Positions 11,264 to 20,306 of a stretch of DNA of 64,000 nt are shown here, one piece after another. Made by a program: the position numbers and the translations under genes. The notes under the pieces were generated by a model. The model did not search any database. It had not been told where the DNA came from and saw only the letters and a program-made list of their open reading frames with translations. This DNA is from Erwinia sp. HDF1-3R (GTDB lineage Bacteria > Pseudomonadota > Gammaproteobacteria > Enterobacterales > Enterobacteriaceae), in NCBI RefSeq assembly GCF_039621855.1, contig NZ_CP155071.1:1550001-1614000 (forward strand). The letters run 5' to 3'. How positions within the stretch are numbered: position 1 is the stretch's first letter; each line of letters starts with the position of its first letter.

Positions 11264-13846
11264 TCAACCCACGACCAGGTTAAGCAGCTTGCCCGGTACG
11301 TAAATCACTTTACGAATGGAGACGCCATCAAGATATTTGGCGACCAGATGCTCCTGCGCGGCCCGCGCCTGAACCTGTTCCTGCGTGGCATCAGCCGGAA
11401 CGGTAATTTTGCCACGTACTTTACCATTAACCTGGACCACCACCAGCAGAGAATCTTCGACCATCGCCTCTTCATCCGCCTGCGGCCACGGGGCGTTATC
11501 CACCTCGCCAGCGCCACCCAGCGCCTGCCACAGCACGAAGCTGGCGTGCGGGGTGAAAGGATAGAGCATCCGCACAACCGCCATCAGCGCTTCCTGCATC
11601 AGGGCGCGGTCCTGCTCGCTCTCCTGCGGAGCGCGCAGCAGCTTGTTCATCAGCTCCATCACCGCCGCAATCGCGGTATTGAAGGTCTGACGGCGACCAA
11701 TATCGTCGGAGACTTTAGCAATGGTCTTGTGAAGATCGCGACGCAGCGCTTTCTGCTCATCATTGAGGGTGGCGATATCCAGACTCGCGCATGCGCCTTT
11801 TTCCGTATGCTCAAAGACCAGCTTCCACACGCGCTTCATAAAGCGGTTGGCACCTTCCACGCCGGACTCCTGCCATTCCAGCGTCATGTCGGCCGGAGAA
11901 GCAAACATCATAAACAGACGGACGGTATCTGCGCCGTAGCGCTCAACCATCACCTGCGGATCGATACCGTTATTCTTCGACTTGGACATTTTACTCATGC
12001 CCGCGTAAGTCAGCTCGCGGCCAGTGCTGTCGGTTGCCTCGGTGATGCGGCCTTTCTCATCGCGCTGGAGGGTGACCTCAACCGGTGAAACCCAGTTGCG
12101 TTCACCATTCTCGCCGGTGTAATAGAAGGCATCGGCCAGGACCATGCCCTGGCACAGCAGGCGCTTAGCTGGCTCATCGGACGTGACCAGGCCCGCGTCG
12201 CGCAGCAGCTTGTGGAAAAAGCGGAAGTAGAGCAGGTGCATAATCGCGTGCTCGATGCCGCCAACGTACTGGTCCACCGGAAGCCAGTAGTTTGCCGCCG
12301 CCGGGTCCAGCATGCCTTTATCGTAATCCGGGCAGGTGTAGCGGGCGTAGTACCATGACGACTCCATAAAGGTGTCGAAGGTATCGGTCTCACGCAGCGC
12401 AGGCTGACCGTTAACGGTGGTTTTCGCCCACTCCGGGTCGGCTTTAATCGGGCTGGTGATGCCGTCCATCAGGACGTCTTCCGGCAGAATGACCGGCAGC
12501 TGATCTTCAGGCGTTGGCATAACGGTGCCGTCTTCCAGCGTGACCATCGGGATTGGCGCACCCCAGTAGCGCTGGCGTGATACACCCCAGTCGCGCAGGC
12601 GATAGTTTACCTTGCGCTCGCCAACGCCTTTCGCCACCAGATTATTGGCAATGGCGTTAAAGCCGTCCTCAGAGGATAACCCATTGAACTCACCAGAATT
12701 GAACAGGGTGCCTTTCTCGGTCATGGCCGCAGAACTTACGTCTGGTTCATTGCCGTCGGCGTTCAGGATAACCGGTTTGATCGACAGGGCATATTTGGTA
12801 GCAAACTCCCAGTCACGCTGATCGTGGGCTGGAACAGCCATCACCGCGCCGGTACCGTACTCCATCAGCACGAAGTTAGCCGCCCATACCGGTACGGTTT
12901 CACCGGTCAGCGGATGCTGGGCGTACAGGCCGGTTGGCATGCCTTTTTTCTCCATCGTGGCCATTTCGGCCTCGGCAACTTTGGTGTTGCGGCATTCAGC
13001 GATGAAGTCTGCCAGGGCAGGGTTAGAGGCAGCCGCCTGGGCTGCCAGCGGGTGACCCGCGGCAACGGCCAGGTAGGTCACACCCATAAAGGTGTCCGGG
13101 CGCGTGGTATAAACGCGCAGCGTTTCGCTGCTGTTTTCGACCTTAAAAGCGATCTCGACGCCTTCTGAGCGACCAATCCAGTTACGCTGCATGGTTTTGA
13201 CCTGCTCAGGCCAGCTCTCCAGCGTATCCAGATCGTTCAGCAGCTCATCGGCATACGCAGTGATTTTCACGAACCACTGCGGGATCTCTTTGCGCTCAAC
13301 CTTGCTGTCGCAGCGCCAGCAGCAGCCATCAATAACCTGTTCGTTAGCCAGCACGGTCTGGTCGTTCGGACACCAGTTAACCGCCGAGGTTTTTTTATAA
13401 ACCAGGCCCTTTTCATAGAGTTTGGTGAAGAACCACTGCTCCCAGCGATAGTACTCCGGCTGACAGGTCGCCAGTTCGCGATTCCAGTCATAGCCAAAGC
13501 CCAGCAGCTTCAGCTGCTTCTTCATATAGTCGATATTTTCGTAGGTCCAGGGGGCGGGAGCAGTCTTGTTTTTGACCGCCGCGCCTTCAGCGGGCAGGCC
13601 GAAAGCGTCCCAACCGATAGGCTGTAATACGTTTTTACCCAACATGCGCTGGTAACGCGAGATCACGTCACCGATGGTGTAGTTGCGCACGTGGCCCATA
13701 TGTAGGCGACCAGAAGGATAGGGCAGCATGGAGAGGCAGTAGTACTTCTCTTTACCTGTATCTTCGGTAACGCTGAACGTTTGCTTCTCATCCCAGTGCT
13801 GTTGAACATGGGATTCTATCTCTTCCGGGCGGTATTGCTCTTGCAT
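11264..13846 (-). CDS. leuS: Leucyl-tRNA synthetase LeuS
   Basis: Charges tRNA-Leu. Starting at [18 protein letters not shown] (ATG at 13844-13846) gives 860 residues, identical in length to E. coli; the 38 residues upstream in the open frame are not family-like. Class I signatures are present: HMGH in [15 protein letters not shown] for the HIGH motif, and KMSKS in [12 protein letters not shown]. The CP1 editing domain lies between them, with TRPDTFMG and a [15 protein letters not shown] segment that clears misacylated tRNA. First gene of the leuS-lptE-holA-nadD series. Confidence 0.98.
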   Translation of the reverse strand: MQEQYRPEEIESHVQQHWDEKQTFSVTEDTGKEKYYCLSMLPYPSGRLHMGHVRNYTIGDVISRYQRMLGKNVLQPIGWDAFGLPAEGAAVKNKTAPAPWTYENIDYMKKQLKLLGFGYDWNRELATCQPEYYRWEQWFFTKLYEKGLVYKKTSAVNWCPNDQTVLANEQVIDGCCWRCDSKVERKEIPQWFVKITAYADELLNDLDTLESWPEQVKTMQRNWIGRSEGVEIAFKVENSSETLRVYTTRPDTFMGVTYLAVAAGHPLAAQAAASNPALADFIAECRNTKVAEAEMATMEKKGMPTGLYAQHPLTGETVPVWAANFVLMEYGTGAVMAVPAHDQRDWEFATKYALSIKPVILNADGNEPDVSSAAMTEKGTLFNSGEFNGLSSEDGFNAIANNLVAKGVGERKVNYRLRDWGVSRQRYWGAPIPMVTLEDGTVMPTPEDQLPVILPEDVLMDGITSPIKADPEWAKTTVNGQPALRETDTFDTFMESSWYYARYTCPDYDKGMLDPAAANYWLPVDQYVGGIEHAIMHLLYFRFFHKLLRDAGLVTSDEPAKRLLCQGMVLADAFYYTGENGERNWVSPVEVTLQRDEKGRITEATDSTGRELTYAGMSKMSKSKNNGIDPQVMVERYGADTVRLFMMFASPADMTLEWQESGVEGANRFMKRVWKLVFEHTEKGACASLDIATLNDEQKALRRDLHKTIAKVSDDIGRRQTFNTAIAAVMELMNKLLRAPQESEQDRALMQEALMAVVRMLYPFTPHASFVLWQALGGAGEVDNAPWPQADEEAMVEDSLLVVVQVNGKVRGKITVPADATQEQVQARAAQEHLVAKYLDGVSIRKVIYVPGKLLNLVVG

Positions 13847-14069
13847 GGCAGCCAGTGGTCCTTTGTAAACTTTATGATTTCGTTTAGATCGGCATAGCAT
13901 AGCTGATAAGCAACCAGCGCAACAATAGTAACTGGCCGCCCGGGTGGCATTTCTCTGCAAGCTGGAAGACGGCAGGCAAATTTTGCTGTCGGTGGAGGAC
14001 TTCTACGCGCAATTTCTGGTTTCAGGCTAGACTTTAAAGCGAAACGCGTTGGAACGTTCAGGAGAGAAA

Positions 14070-14552
14070 ATGAACAAGGTTGCTCAGTATTACCATGAAC
14101 TGGTCGCTTCGCTGACCGAAAGAATTAATCAGGGCGAGCATAATATTGATGCGCTGGTCGAAAGCGGCAGGCAGCGGATGATCAACCGGGGGGAGCTGAC
14201 TCACGCACAGATTGACGACGTAACCCGGGCGGTTCGCCGCGATTTACAGGAGTTCGCCCGTAGCTATACCGAAAACACGCGCGACAGCAGCGACAGCGTT
14301 TTTATGCGGGTCATACGTGAAAGCGTCTGGAAGGAGCTGGCAGACATCACGGATAAAAGCCAGCTCGAGTGGCGCGAGGTCTTTCAGGATCTCAACCATC
14401 ATGGGGTTTATCAAAGTGGTGAGGTTGTCGGACTGGGAAATCTGGTTTGTGAACAGTGCCACTTTACCCGCGCAATCTATACGCCAGAAGCGCTTACCCG
14501 CTGCCCGGAATGCGGCCATGACCGGTTTAATCGCCAACCCTTTGAGCCGTGA
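14070..14552 (+). CDS. ybeL: YbeL, zinc-ribbon-containing protein
   Basis: A 160-residue cytosolic protein (same length as E. coli YbeL) starting MNKVAQYYHELVASLTERIN. The first two-thirds is helical and charged. The C terminus has a zinc ribbon: CEQC about 30 residues before the end and CPEC near the end. Function unknown. The open frame begins at 14049, but the ATG at 14070 has a GGAGA ribosome binding site and matches the family. It is divergent from leuS and convergent with gltL. Confidence 0.92.
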   Translation: MNKVAQYYHELVASLTERINQGEHNIDALVESGRQRMINRGELTHAQIDDVTRAVRRDLQEFARSYTENTRDSSDSVFMRVIRESVWKELADITDKSQLEWREVFQDLNHHGVYQSGEVVGLGNLVCEQCHFTRAIYTPEALTRCPECGHDRFNRQPFEP

Positions 14553-14558
14553 TCCCTT

Positions 14559-14582
14559 AAAGGGCGACGCGAGTCGCCTTTT
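14559..14582 (+). terminator. Probable ybeL terminator
   Basis: Arms GGCGAC and GTCGCC around a GCGA tetraloop, flanked by AAA and TTTT, 10 bp past the ybeL stop codon. Confidence 0.65.
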
Positions 14583-14609
14583 AGGTTTCCACCAGACAGC
14601 GAGCTTAGT

Positions 14610-14683
14610 TTTAACCAAAGCCACGCAATCTCAGGCTTTAGCCAAAGCCATGCAAGCTCAGGCTTTAACCAAAGCCACATTAG
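14610..14683. repeat. 27 bp tandem repeat at the gltL 3' end
   Basis: Two full 27 bp units (14610-14636 and 14637-14663) and a partial third (14664-14683) that runs into the gltL stop codon at 14680-14682. Each unit contains an AAAGCC block and a CAGGC block. On the minus strand the junctions form small hairpins, GGCTTTGGTTAAAGCC and GGCTTTGGCTAAAGCC. There is no T run, so this is not an ordinary terminator. Confidence 0.85.
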
Positions 14684-15405
14684 TGCAGTATTTTCGCCAG
14701 GAAATCTCTGGCGCGATCGGACTGCGGGTTATTGAAGAAATCATCTTTTGGCGAGTCTTCCACGATTTTTCCCTCATCCATAAAGATAACCCGGTTAGCC
14801 ACCTTACGTGCAAAGCCCATTTCGTGCGTGACCACCATCATGGTCATCCCCTCATTAGCCAGTTCCACCATCACGTCCAGCACTTCGTTGATCATCTCGG
14901 GGTCCAGCGCCGACGTTGGCTCATCGAACAGCATGGCGATCGGATCCATACAAAGCGCCCGGGCAATGGCTACGCGCTGCTGTTGCCCGCCCGAAAGCTG
15001 GCCTGGGTGCTTGTTGGCATGAGCTGAAAGGCCAACCCGGGCCAGCAGCTTCAGTCCCTTCTCCCGCGCTTCGTCTTTGTTGCGTTTCAGCACCTTTACC
15101 TGTGCAATGGTCAGGTTTTCGACAATCGTCAGATGAGGAAACAGCTCGAAATGCTGGAATACCATGCCGACATGAGAACGCAGCTGGGCCAGATTGGTAC
15201 GCTTGTCGTTAACGGCGGTGCCGTTGACTTCAATATTGCCTTTCTGCACCGGCTCCAGCCCGTTGACCGTTTTGATCAGCGTGGACTTACCCGAACCTGA
15301 CGGGCCGCACACCACCACCACTTCGCCTTTTTTGACTTCGGTAGAGCAGTCGGTCAGCACCTGAAAGTGACCGTACCACTTAGAAACGTTTTTCAGGGTA
15401 ATCAT
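14680..15405 (-). CDS. gltL: Glutamate/aspartate ABC transporter ATPase GltL
   Basis: Cytoplasmic ATPase subunit that powers glutamate/aspartate import by GltIJK. 241 residues, the E. coli length. Walker [13 protein letters not shown] (about 34-45), Q-loop [12 protein letters not shown], signature LSGGQQQR, Walker [15 protein letters not shown] and H-loop VVTHEMGFA are all intact. It starts directly after the gltK stop and is the last gene of the operon. Its stop codon lies inside a tandem repeat. Confidence 0.97.
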   Translation of the reverse strand: MITLKNVSKWYGHFQVLTDCSTEVKKGEVVVVCGPSGSGKSTLIKTVNGLEPVQKGNIEVNGTAVNDKRTNLAQLRSHVGMVFQHFELFPHLTIVENLTIAQVKVLKRNKDEAREKGLKLLARVGLSAHANKHPGQLSGGQQQRVAIARALCMDPIAMLFDEPTSALDPEMINEVLDVMVELANEGMTMMVVTHEMGFARKVANRVIFMDEGKIVEDSPKDDFFNNPQSDRARDFLAKILH

Positions 15406-16083
15406 TTAAACTGTCCTTTTTTTCTTTAAGTAGCTGACCAGCAGTGAAGCGCTAAGGCTGATAACGAAATAGACCGCACCGGCAAACAGCACCATTTCAA
15501 TCTCCGTGCCGTTATTAATGCCGATGGTATCTGCGGTTCTGAAGAAGTCTGCCAGGCTAAGCACGTAGACCAGGGAGGTATCCTGGAACAGTACAATCCC
15601 CTGAGTAAGCAGCAGGGGGATCATGGCGCGAAAGGCCTGCGGCAGTATAATCAGTTTCATTGACTGCCACGGGGTCATCCCCAGCGCCAGCGCGGCTTTC
15701 CCCTGTCCGCCCGCGATACTGATAATCCCGGCGCGAATAATTTCCGAATAGTAGGCCGCCTCAAACAGCGAGAAGGCCACCATCGCCGAGATCAGACGGA
15801 TATCGGTTTTTGGCGAGATCCCCAGTACCTGTTGCAGAAAGCTGGGGACCACCAAATAGAACCATAGCAGCACCATAACCAGCGGCACCGAACGGAACAG
15901 ATTGACATAAAGTTTCGCAAACCAGCTGACGGCTTTGATGCTGGACAGACGCATAATCGCCAGCAGCGTCCCCCAGATAATGCCAAAAACAATGGCCGTC
16001 ACGGTGATTTTCAGCGTGATGACCAGACCTTTTGCCAGATAAGGCAGATTAGGGACGATGGTGCTCCAGTCAAATTCGTACAT
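15406..16083 (-). CDS. gltK: Glutamate/aspartate ABC permease GltK
   Basis: Inner-membrane permease of the polar amino acid family, partner of GltJ. 225 residues (E. coli 224) with about five helices. The EAA loop is visible as [20 protein letters not shown]. The start overlaps the gltJ stop by one base, and gltL follows without a gap, so J, K and L are tightly coupled. Confidence 0.96.
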   Translation of the reverse strand: MYEFDWSTIVPNLPYLAKGLVITLKITVTAIVFGIIWGTLLAIMRLSSIKAVSWFAKLYVNLFRSVPLVMVLLWFYLVVPSFLQQVLGISPKTDIRLISAMVAFSLFEAAYYSEIIRAGIISIAGGQGKAALALGMTPWQSMKLIILPQAFRAMIPLLLTQGIVLFQDTSLVYVLSLADFFRTADTIGINNGTEIEMVLFAGAVYFVISLSASLLVSYLKKKRTV

Positions 16084-16823
16084 TATTTGCCTCCCATGCC
16101 GCCGGGGAGCCGCACTTTGCGCTCAACCAGGCTCATCAGCAGCATCACCACCACGTTGATCGCGATATAGGCGACGGTGATAGCGGTAAAAGATTCATAG
16201 GCATGTGCGGAGTAATCCAGCAGCTTGCCCGCCTGCGCGGCCATATCGACCAGCCCGATAGTTGAGGCGATAGCGGAGTTCTTGACCAGATTAAGCATTT
16301 CTGAGGTCATCGGCGGCACAATAACCCGATAGGCATTAGGCAGCAGAACGTAGCGATAGGTCTGCGGGAGCGTTAGCCCCATCGCCAGCCCGGCATTTTT
16401 CTGACCGCTCGGGAGTGACTGGATAGCGGCCCGCACCTGTTCGCAAACGCGGGCGGCGGTAAACAGCCCCAGGCAGATGACCGAGCAGCTAAAAAACTGA
16501 ATATTGGGATTGAGCTCCGATTTAAACCACATGCCGATACTTTCAGGCAGCAGTTCCGGTACCACCAGATACCAGATGAAGAACTGTACGATCAGCGGAA
16601 CGTTACGAAACAGCTCGACGTAGCAGGTGCCGAGGGAGGAAAGCAGGCGATTGGGCACGGTTCGCAAAATGCCAAACAGCGAGCCGACCAGGAAAGCAAT
16701 TATCCATGCGCAGATTGAGACGGCAATGGTGACCTGAAAGCCGGACCACAGCCATCCCAGATAGGTGGTATTACCGAATGGGGCCTGTTGCAGAAAAATT
16801 CCCCAGTTCCAGTCGATTGACAT
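16083..16823 (-). CDS. gltJ: Glutamate/aspartate ABC permease GltJ
   Basis: Second permease of the glutamate/aspartate importer. Starting at [20 protein letters not shown] (16821-16823) gives 246 residues, the E. coli length; the frame is open to 16943, but that part overlaps the sRNA-like intergenic segment and its terminator. EAA loop: [22 protein letters not shown]. The 197 bp gap to gltI carries a terminator hairpin, so gltJKL would be expressed below gltI by partial read-through. Confidence 0.96.
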   Translation of the reverse strand: MSIDWNWGIFLQQAPFGNTTYLGWLWSGFQVTIAVSICAWIIAFLVGSLFGILRTVPNRLLSSLGTCYVELFRNVPLIVQFFIWYLVVPELLPESIGMWFKSELNPNIQFFSCSVICLGLFTAARVCEQVRAAIQSLPSGQKNAGLAMGLTLPQTYRYVLLPNAYRVIVPPMTSEMLNLVKNSAIASTIGLVDMAAQAGKLLDYSAHAYESFTAITVAYIAINVVVMLLMSLVERKVRLPGGMGGK

Positions 16824-16835
16824 AAATGGCTCCGT

Positions 16836-16861
16836 TAAAAAAAGGGTAGCGAGGCTACCCT
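16836..16861 (-). terminator. Internal terminator before gltJ (SroC 3' end)
   Basis: Arms GGGTAGC and GCTACCC with a 3-nt loop; on the minus strand seven T residues follow. It sits only 13 bp before the gltJ start and inside the gltIJKL operon, so it probably attenuates the operon and forms the 3' end of the sRNA described here. Confidence 0.88.
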
Positions 16862-16990
16862 GAAGATTGATGAGAGGCTCTTTCAGTGCGCCGTGGGGAA
16901 CGACCACGTTACACTCTTCGCCTGGTACGGCCGTTACGGTCACGACCGGTCAGGCTGTTGTCTGTCCGGGCCTGTGTTCAACAATCAGAG
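16836..16990 (-). ncRNA. sroC: Probable SroC small RNA (3' UTR-derived)
   Basis: In E. coli and Salmonella SroC is processed from the gltIJKL mRNA between gltI and gltJ. It binds Hfq and acts as a sponge for the GcvB sRNA. The same gap here is 197 nt, has no coding frame of its own and ends in a strong terminator with a U run, as an Hfq-dependent RNA needs. I assign it by position and terminator, not by base-by-base comparison. The 5' end is approximate; a second hairpin (16989-17008, arms AGGGCG and CGCCCT) marks the gltI side. Confidence 0.6.
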
Positions 16991-17019
16991 GGCGAAGATG
17001 AACGCCCTTATTTTCATTA

Positions 17020-17922
17020 TTAGTTCAGAACCTTGTCGTTTGGCGTTTTGAATGTCGCTTTCATATCATCCGACAGGCTAAAGTTCATATTGAGGTTTTT
17101 AGGAGGAATGGGCTGGCTGAACCACTTACCAAACCATTTTTCTGCCTCGCCGGACGTCTGGGCTTTCGCAATGGTGTCATCCATCAGCTTTTTAAAATCG
17201 CTATCACCCTTGCGCAGCATGCAGCCATAGGCCTCTTTCGACTGAGGCGTACCCACGATTTCCCAGTTATCCGGTTTTTTCGCTTTAGCTCGCTCACCGG
17301 CCAGCAGGGCATCATCCATCATAAAGGCCACCGCACGGCCGCTTTCGAGCGTACGGAAAGAGTCGCCGTGGTCTTTGGCGCTGATGATGCGCATGCCCAT
17401 TTTTTTGTCATCATTGAGCTTATTCAGCAGAATTTCGGAGGTGGTGCCGGAGGTGACCACCACGGTTTTGCCTTTAAGATCGGGGAAGTCTTTAATCGGG
17501 CTGCCTTTTTTCACCAGCAGACGGGTGCCGATAACGAAAATGGTGTCGGAGAAAGCGGCCTGCTGTTGGCGTTCTGCGTTGTTGGTGGTTGATCCACACT
17601 CAAAATCGTAGGTGCCGTTTTGCAGCAGGGGGATACGGTTTTGTGAGGTGATGGGTAACATTTTCACCTGTAAATCCGGTTTATTCAGTTTGGCTTTAAT
17701 CGCTGCGACGATGGCGTCCGAGTAGTCCTGTGAATAACCGATAACTTTCTGCTGGTTATCGTAATAAGAGAAAGGAACCGACGATTCGCGGTGGCCGACA
17801 ACTACCACGCCATTTTTGGCAATTTTGTCCAGGGTGGTGGTTTGAGGTGCATCTGCTGCGTGGGTCATCCCAACTGCAAGGCCAGAAAGTGCAAGGCATA
17901 GCCCAAGCTTCCGAAATTTCAT
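17020..17922 (-). CDS. gltI: Glutamate/aspartate-binding protein GltI
   Basis: Periplasmic solute-binding protein delivering glutamate and aspartate to GltJKL. Starting at MKFRKLGLCLALSGLAVGM (ATG 17920-17922, preceded by AAGGAG) gives 300 residues (E. coli 302) with a signal peptide cut after THA. Family landmarks: GVVVVGHRESSVPFSYYD, TTNNAERQQQAAFSDTIF and SKEAYGCMLRKGD. First gene of gltIJKL. The upstream region contains AT-rich stretches that may be the promoter, but I could not pick a convincing -35/-10 pair. Confidence 0.96.
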   Translation of the reverse strand: MKFRKLGLCLALSGLAVGMTHAADAPQTTTLDKIAKNGVVVVGHRESSVPFSYYDNQQKVIGYSQDYSDAIVAAIKAKLNKPDLQVKMLPITSQNRIPLLQNGTYDFECGSTTNNAERQQQAAFSDTIFVIGTRLLVKKGSPIKDFPDLKGKTVVVTSGTTSEILLNKLNDDKKMGMRIISAKDHGDSFRTLESGRAVAFMMDDALLAGERAKAKKPDNWEIVGTPQSKEAYGCMLRKGDSDFKKLMDDTIAKAQTSGEAEKWFGKWFSQPIPPKNLNMNFSLSDDMKATFKTPNDKVLN

Positions 17923-18375
17923 CTCCAACTCCTTCATTTAGTGCGCTCAATAAAGCGCGCCGATTATGATGTTATGGTTTTTGACTGCTTGCTGCTTTTC
18001 TTTATATCCCAGGGCATAGCCGCACGGTGGACAGCCCTAACATAGCCGAATGTTAACGTAATGAAACAAAAAAGTTTCCTTTTTGCGAACTGTGCCGCAC
18101 CAAAGAGGGGCGTCTTTTTTGCGCTGCGCCGCCGTGGGGCGGGAAATGAACCGTTACAGTGCGGACACTCTGTTTTAAGAGGAATGTTGCAGGCCGGATA
18201 CAATTTCTGCGTAATATTTTGCAATCATCGTGCCAACGTGTGTTTGCTGAAACCGTTGTGGACACAGGAGGTTATGTGGGGCAATTGGGTTAGGGGTTCC
18301 AAAAAAAATCAGCGGGGGATGTTGTTCTGTTTTTAGATGGCACGACGTTGGGTGCGATAAGACCGGGAGTGTCGT
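17923..18375. other. Gene-free region upstream of gltI
   Basis: Should contain the gltI promoter. It includes a hairpin GGAAAC-T(6)-GTTTC near 18075-18095 and GC-rich runs near 18105-18145. A GG...GC spacing near 18095 looked like a sigma-54 site, but the spacing is wrong. No coding frame is convincing. Confidence 0.5.
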
Positions 18376-18490
18376 CTGTGGCTGGTACCTGGTGCTGTAA
18401 GGGCTGGGATGTCGCCAATGGGTGGTGCAAAGGCTGGGGTGGTCGCCAACGGGTGGGGCCCGGTGCTGCACAGGCCAGGGGTGTTGCCTA

Positions 18491-18686
18491 CGGGTGGGGC
18501 CCGGTGCCTGGCGGTCCTCGCGCCGCGCGTGGCGCGGTGCCTTCGCTCCGCTCGTCGACCTATCGGACCGGGCATGACGTGACATCCCTGTCCCGGCATG
18601 CCCTTGTGCCAGCATCCCTGCTGGCCCATCCGGGTTTTCCTCTCTGCACTCAGCGCTGCGGAATGCCAGGCACCGGGCCCCACCCG
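18491..18686. repeat. Inverted-repeat element A (196 bp)
   Basis: Bounded by 21 bp arms at 18491-18511 and 18666-18686 that are perfect reverse complements (left arm begins CGGGTGGGGCCCGG). The interior holds smaller palindromes, including CAGCATCCCTGCTGG and GACATCCCTGTC. The layout resembles a miniature non-autonomous element or a large folded RNA/DNA structure. No gene inside. Confidence 0.85.
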
Positions 18687-18908
18687 CCGGCTTATTGCAT
18701 TGTGCTGGCTGCGGGGTAAGAGCGGTTCCGGGGGGTAAATAATCTCTTTAGGCAGGTTTGAAAACGGAAAAAAGTCTGCAAAAAAACAAGAAAACTCCTC
18801 TGCTAAAGACTCAGTGCCGTCGCTTACGGGTAGTGCACGGTGCGACAGAGGCCCCTATGGTCGCCAACGGGTAGGGCCTGGTGTGGCAAAGGCTTGTGTG
18901 GTCCCCAA

Positions 18909-19104
18909 CGGGTGGTGCCCGGTGCCAGGCGGTCCTCGCGCCGCGCGTGGCGCGGTTCCTTCGCTCCGCTCGTCGACCTTTCGGAGCGGTCATGACGTGA
19001 CATCCCTGTCCCGACATGCCCTTGTGCCAGCATCCCTGCTGGCCCATCCGGGTTTTCCTCTCTGCACTCAGCGCTGCGGAATGCCAGGCACCGGGCCCCA
19101 CCCG
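18909..19104. repeat. Inverted-repeat element B (196 bp)
   Basis: Same length and layout as the element at 18491. Arms at 18909-18929 and 19084-19104 match each other with two mismatches. The interior is nearly identical to that element. Confidence 0.85.
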
Positions 19105-19369
19105 CCGGCTTATTGCATTGTGCTGGCTGCGGGGTAAGAGCGGTTCCGGGGGTTACATAAACTCTTTTGGCAGGTTTGAAAATGGAAAGAAGTCTGCAAA
19201 AAAACAAGAAAACTCCTCTGCTAAAGATTCAGTGCCGTCGCCAGCTGGTCGTATCTGGTATGCGGGAGACCTGCGAATGTCGCCTGCGTATTGAGCCCAT
19301 AGCTGTAAGGGCAGGGCCTGGTCGCCTACGGGTGGAGCCCGGTGCTGCACAGGCCTGGGGTGTCGCCAA

Positions 19370-19566
19370 CGGGTGGTGCCCGGTGCCTGGCGGTCCTCAC
19401 GCCGCGCTTCGCACGGTTCCTTCGCTCCGCTCGTCGATCTTTCGGAGCGGGCAGTGACGTGACATCCCTGTCCCGGCATGCCCTTGTGCCAGCCTCCCTG
19501 CTGGCCCATCCGGGTCTTCCTCCCTGCGTTCAGCGCTGCGTAATGCCTGTCACCGGGCCCCACCCG
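19370..19566. repeat. Inverted-repeat element C (197 bp)
   Basis: Third copy, with arms at 19370-19390 and 19546-19566 and more substitutions than the other two. Its downstream flank (19590 onward) no longer matches the flank shared by the first two copies. Confidence 0.82.
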
Positions 19567-19838
19567 TCTGCTTATTGCATTGTGCTGGCTGCGTTTAAGG
19601 GCGGTGCCGGAGATTCCCGGAAACTCTTCGCCAGATATGAATGCGTACAGGAAATATGCAATGACCAAAATAGTTGGGATTTGAAGAAAATTAGAAGACT
19701 GAGAGTGCACAGTTTATTGTGACTGGTTTTTTTGTGGTGCAGTTAAATGACCTAAATAGCGGCACCAAAAACTAAATCGAAAAGTGAGCCGAATCCTGCG
19801 CGAGAGCAAACCTTAACGGGGATAGGCTATGAAATCTG

Positions 19839-19943
19839 CGGACAGATAAACGGTTTTACCGGAGCAGCTCAGTAGCCCGCGGACAGATAAACGTTTTTAC
19901 CGGAGCAGCTCAGCAGACTGCGGACAGATAAACGGTTTTACTC
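19839..19943. repeat. 41 bp tandem repeat, 2.6 copies
   Basis: Units start at 19839, 19880 and 19921 with CGGACAGATAAACG, followed by TTTTTACC or a close variant and GGAGCAGCTCAG. The third unit is cut short at TTTTACTC. It lies between the element array and the opposite-facing element beside lnt. Confidence 0.88.
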
Positions 19944-19965
19944 AAAGCGGCCCGGAAGCCTGAGA

Positions 19966-20170
19966 GGTGGATAATCCCTGCGGGTGACGGGCATTCCGCA
20001 GCGCTGCGGCGAAGACGGAAGGCCAGGCGAGGGCAGCAGGGATGCTGCACTCAGGGAGCGGCGGGCAGGGATGCCCGCTCGCGACCGGGCCGTCCGGCCT
20101 GGAGCCGGAGCCAAAGGCACCAGGCAAAGCCTGGCGCGAGGACGCCCGGCACCCGCAGGGATTATCCACC
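19966..20170. repeat. Diverged inverted-repeat element D (205 bp)
   Basis: Perfect 21 bp arms at 19966-19986 (begins GGTGGATAATCCCTG) and 20150-20170. The interior shares motifs with the array elements but in the opposite orientation: GGGCATTCCGCAGCGCTG, GCAGCAGGGATGCTG, GGGCAGGGATGCCC and GGCGCGAGGACGCC. The right end is partly repeated just beyond, as GGGATTATCCACCGAC at 20158-20173 and again at 20203-20218. Probably a distant family member. Confidence 0.8.
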
Positions 20171-20306
20171 GACACAGCAAATAGTGCAGCCCGGCAACCG
20201 CTGGGATTATCCACCGACTACTCAGATATTGCCGCTGTATTAGAGACCAGCACCGCAATTCCAACAGTTTGTCGAAACCAAAGGGGCCTGGCAAATAATA
20301 CCGACA

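Larger units (their letters stand above)
18376..19700. repeat. Array of three structured repeat segments
   Basis: Three related segments follow each other in the same direction, with the same internal point (CTTGTGCC) at 18603, 19021 and 19483, so the periods are 418 and 462 bp. The first two are nearly identical over more than 300 bp and share an A-rich 3' flank (18740-18835 and 19160-19250). The third is more diverged. To the left of the first core (18385-18490) are degenerate units of about 36-45 bp, each with a CGCCAACGGGTGG-like end. Long frames exist on both strands but only mirror the repeat, so I call it non-coding. Confidence 0.9.

Noticed and set aside
18085-18110. Sigma-54 promoter before gltI
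   Set aside because: GG and GC elements are present, but the spacing is not the required 10 bp in any alignment.
18175-19710. Several open frames of 80-185 codons on both strands in the repeat block
   Set aside because: They follow the repeats on both strands at once, share the same low-complexity residues (Gly, Arg, Pro), have no ribosome binding sites and no known family.
19938-20294. Minus-strand frame of 118 codons at the opposite-facing element
   Set aside because: It is made almost entirely of the inverted-repeat element; overlapping frames of similar length exist on the other strand.
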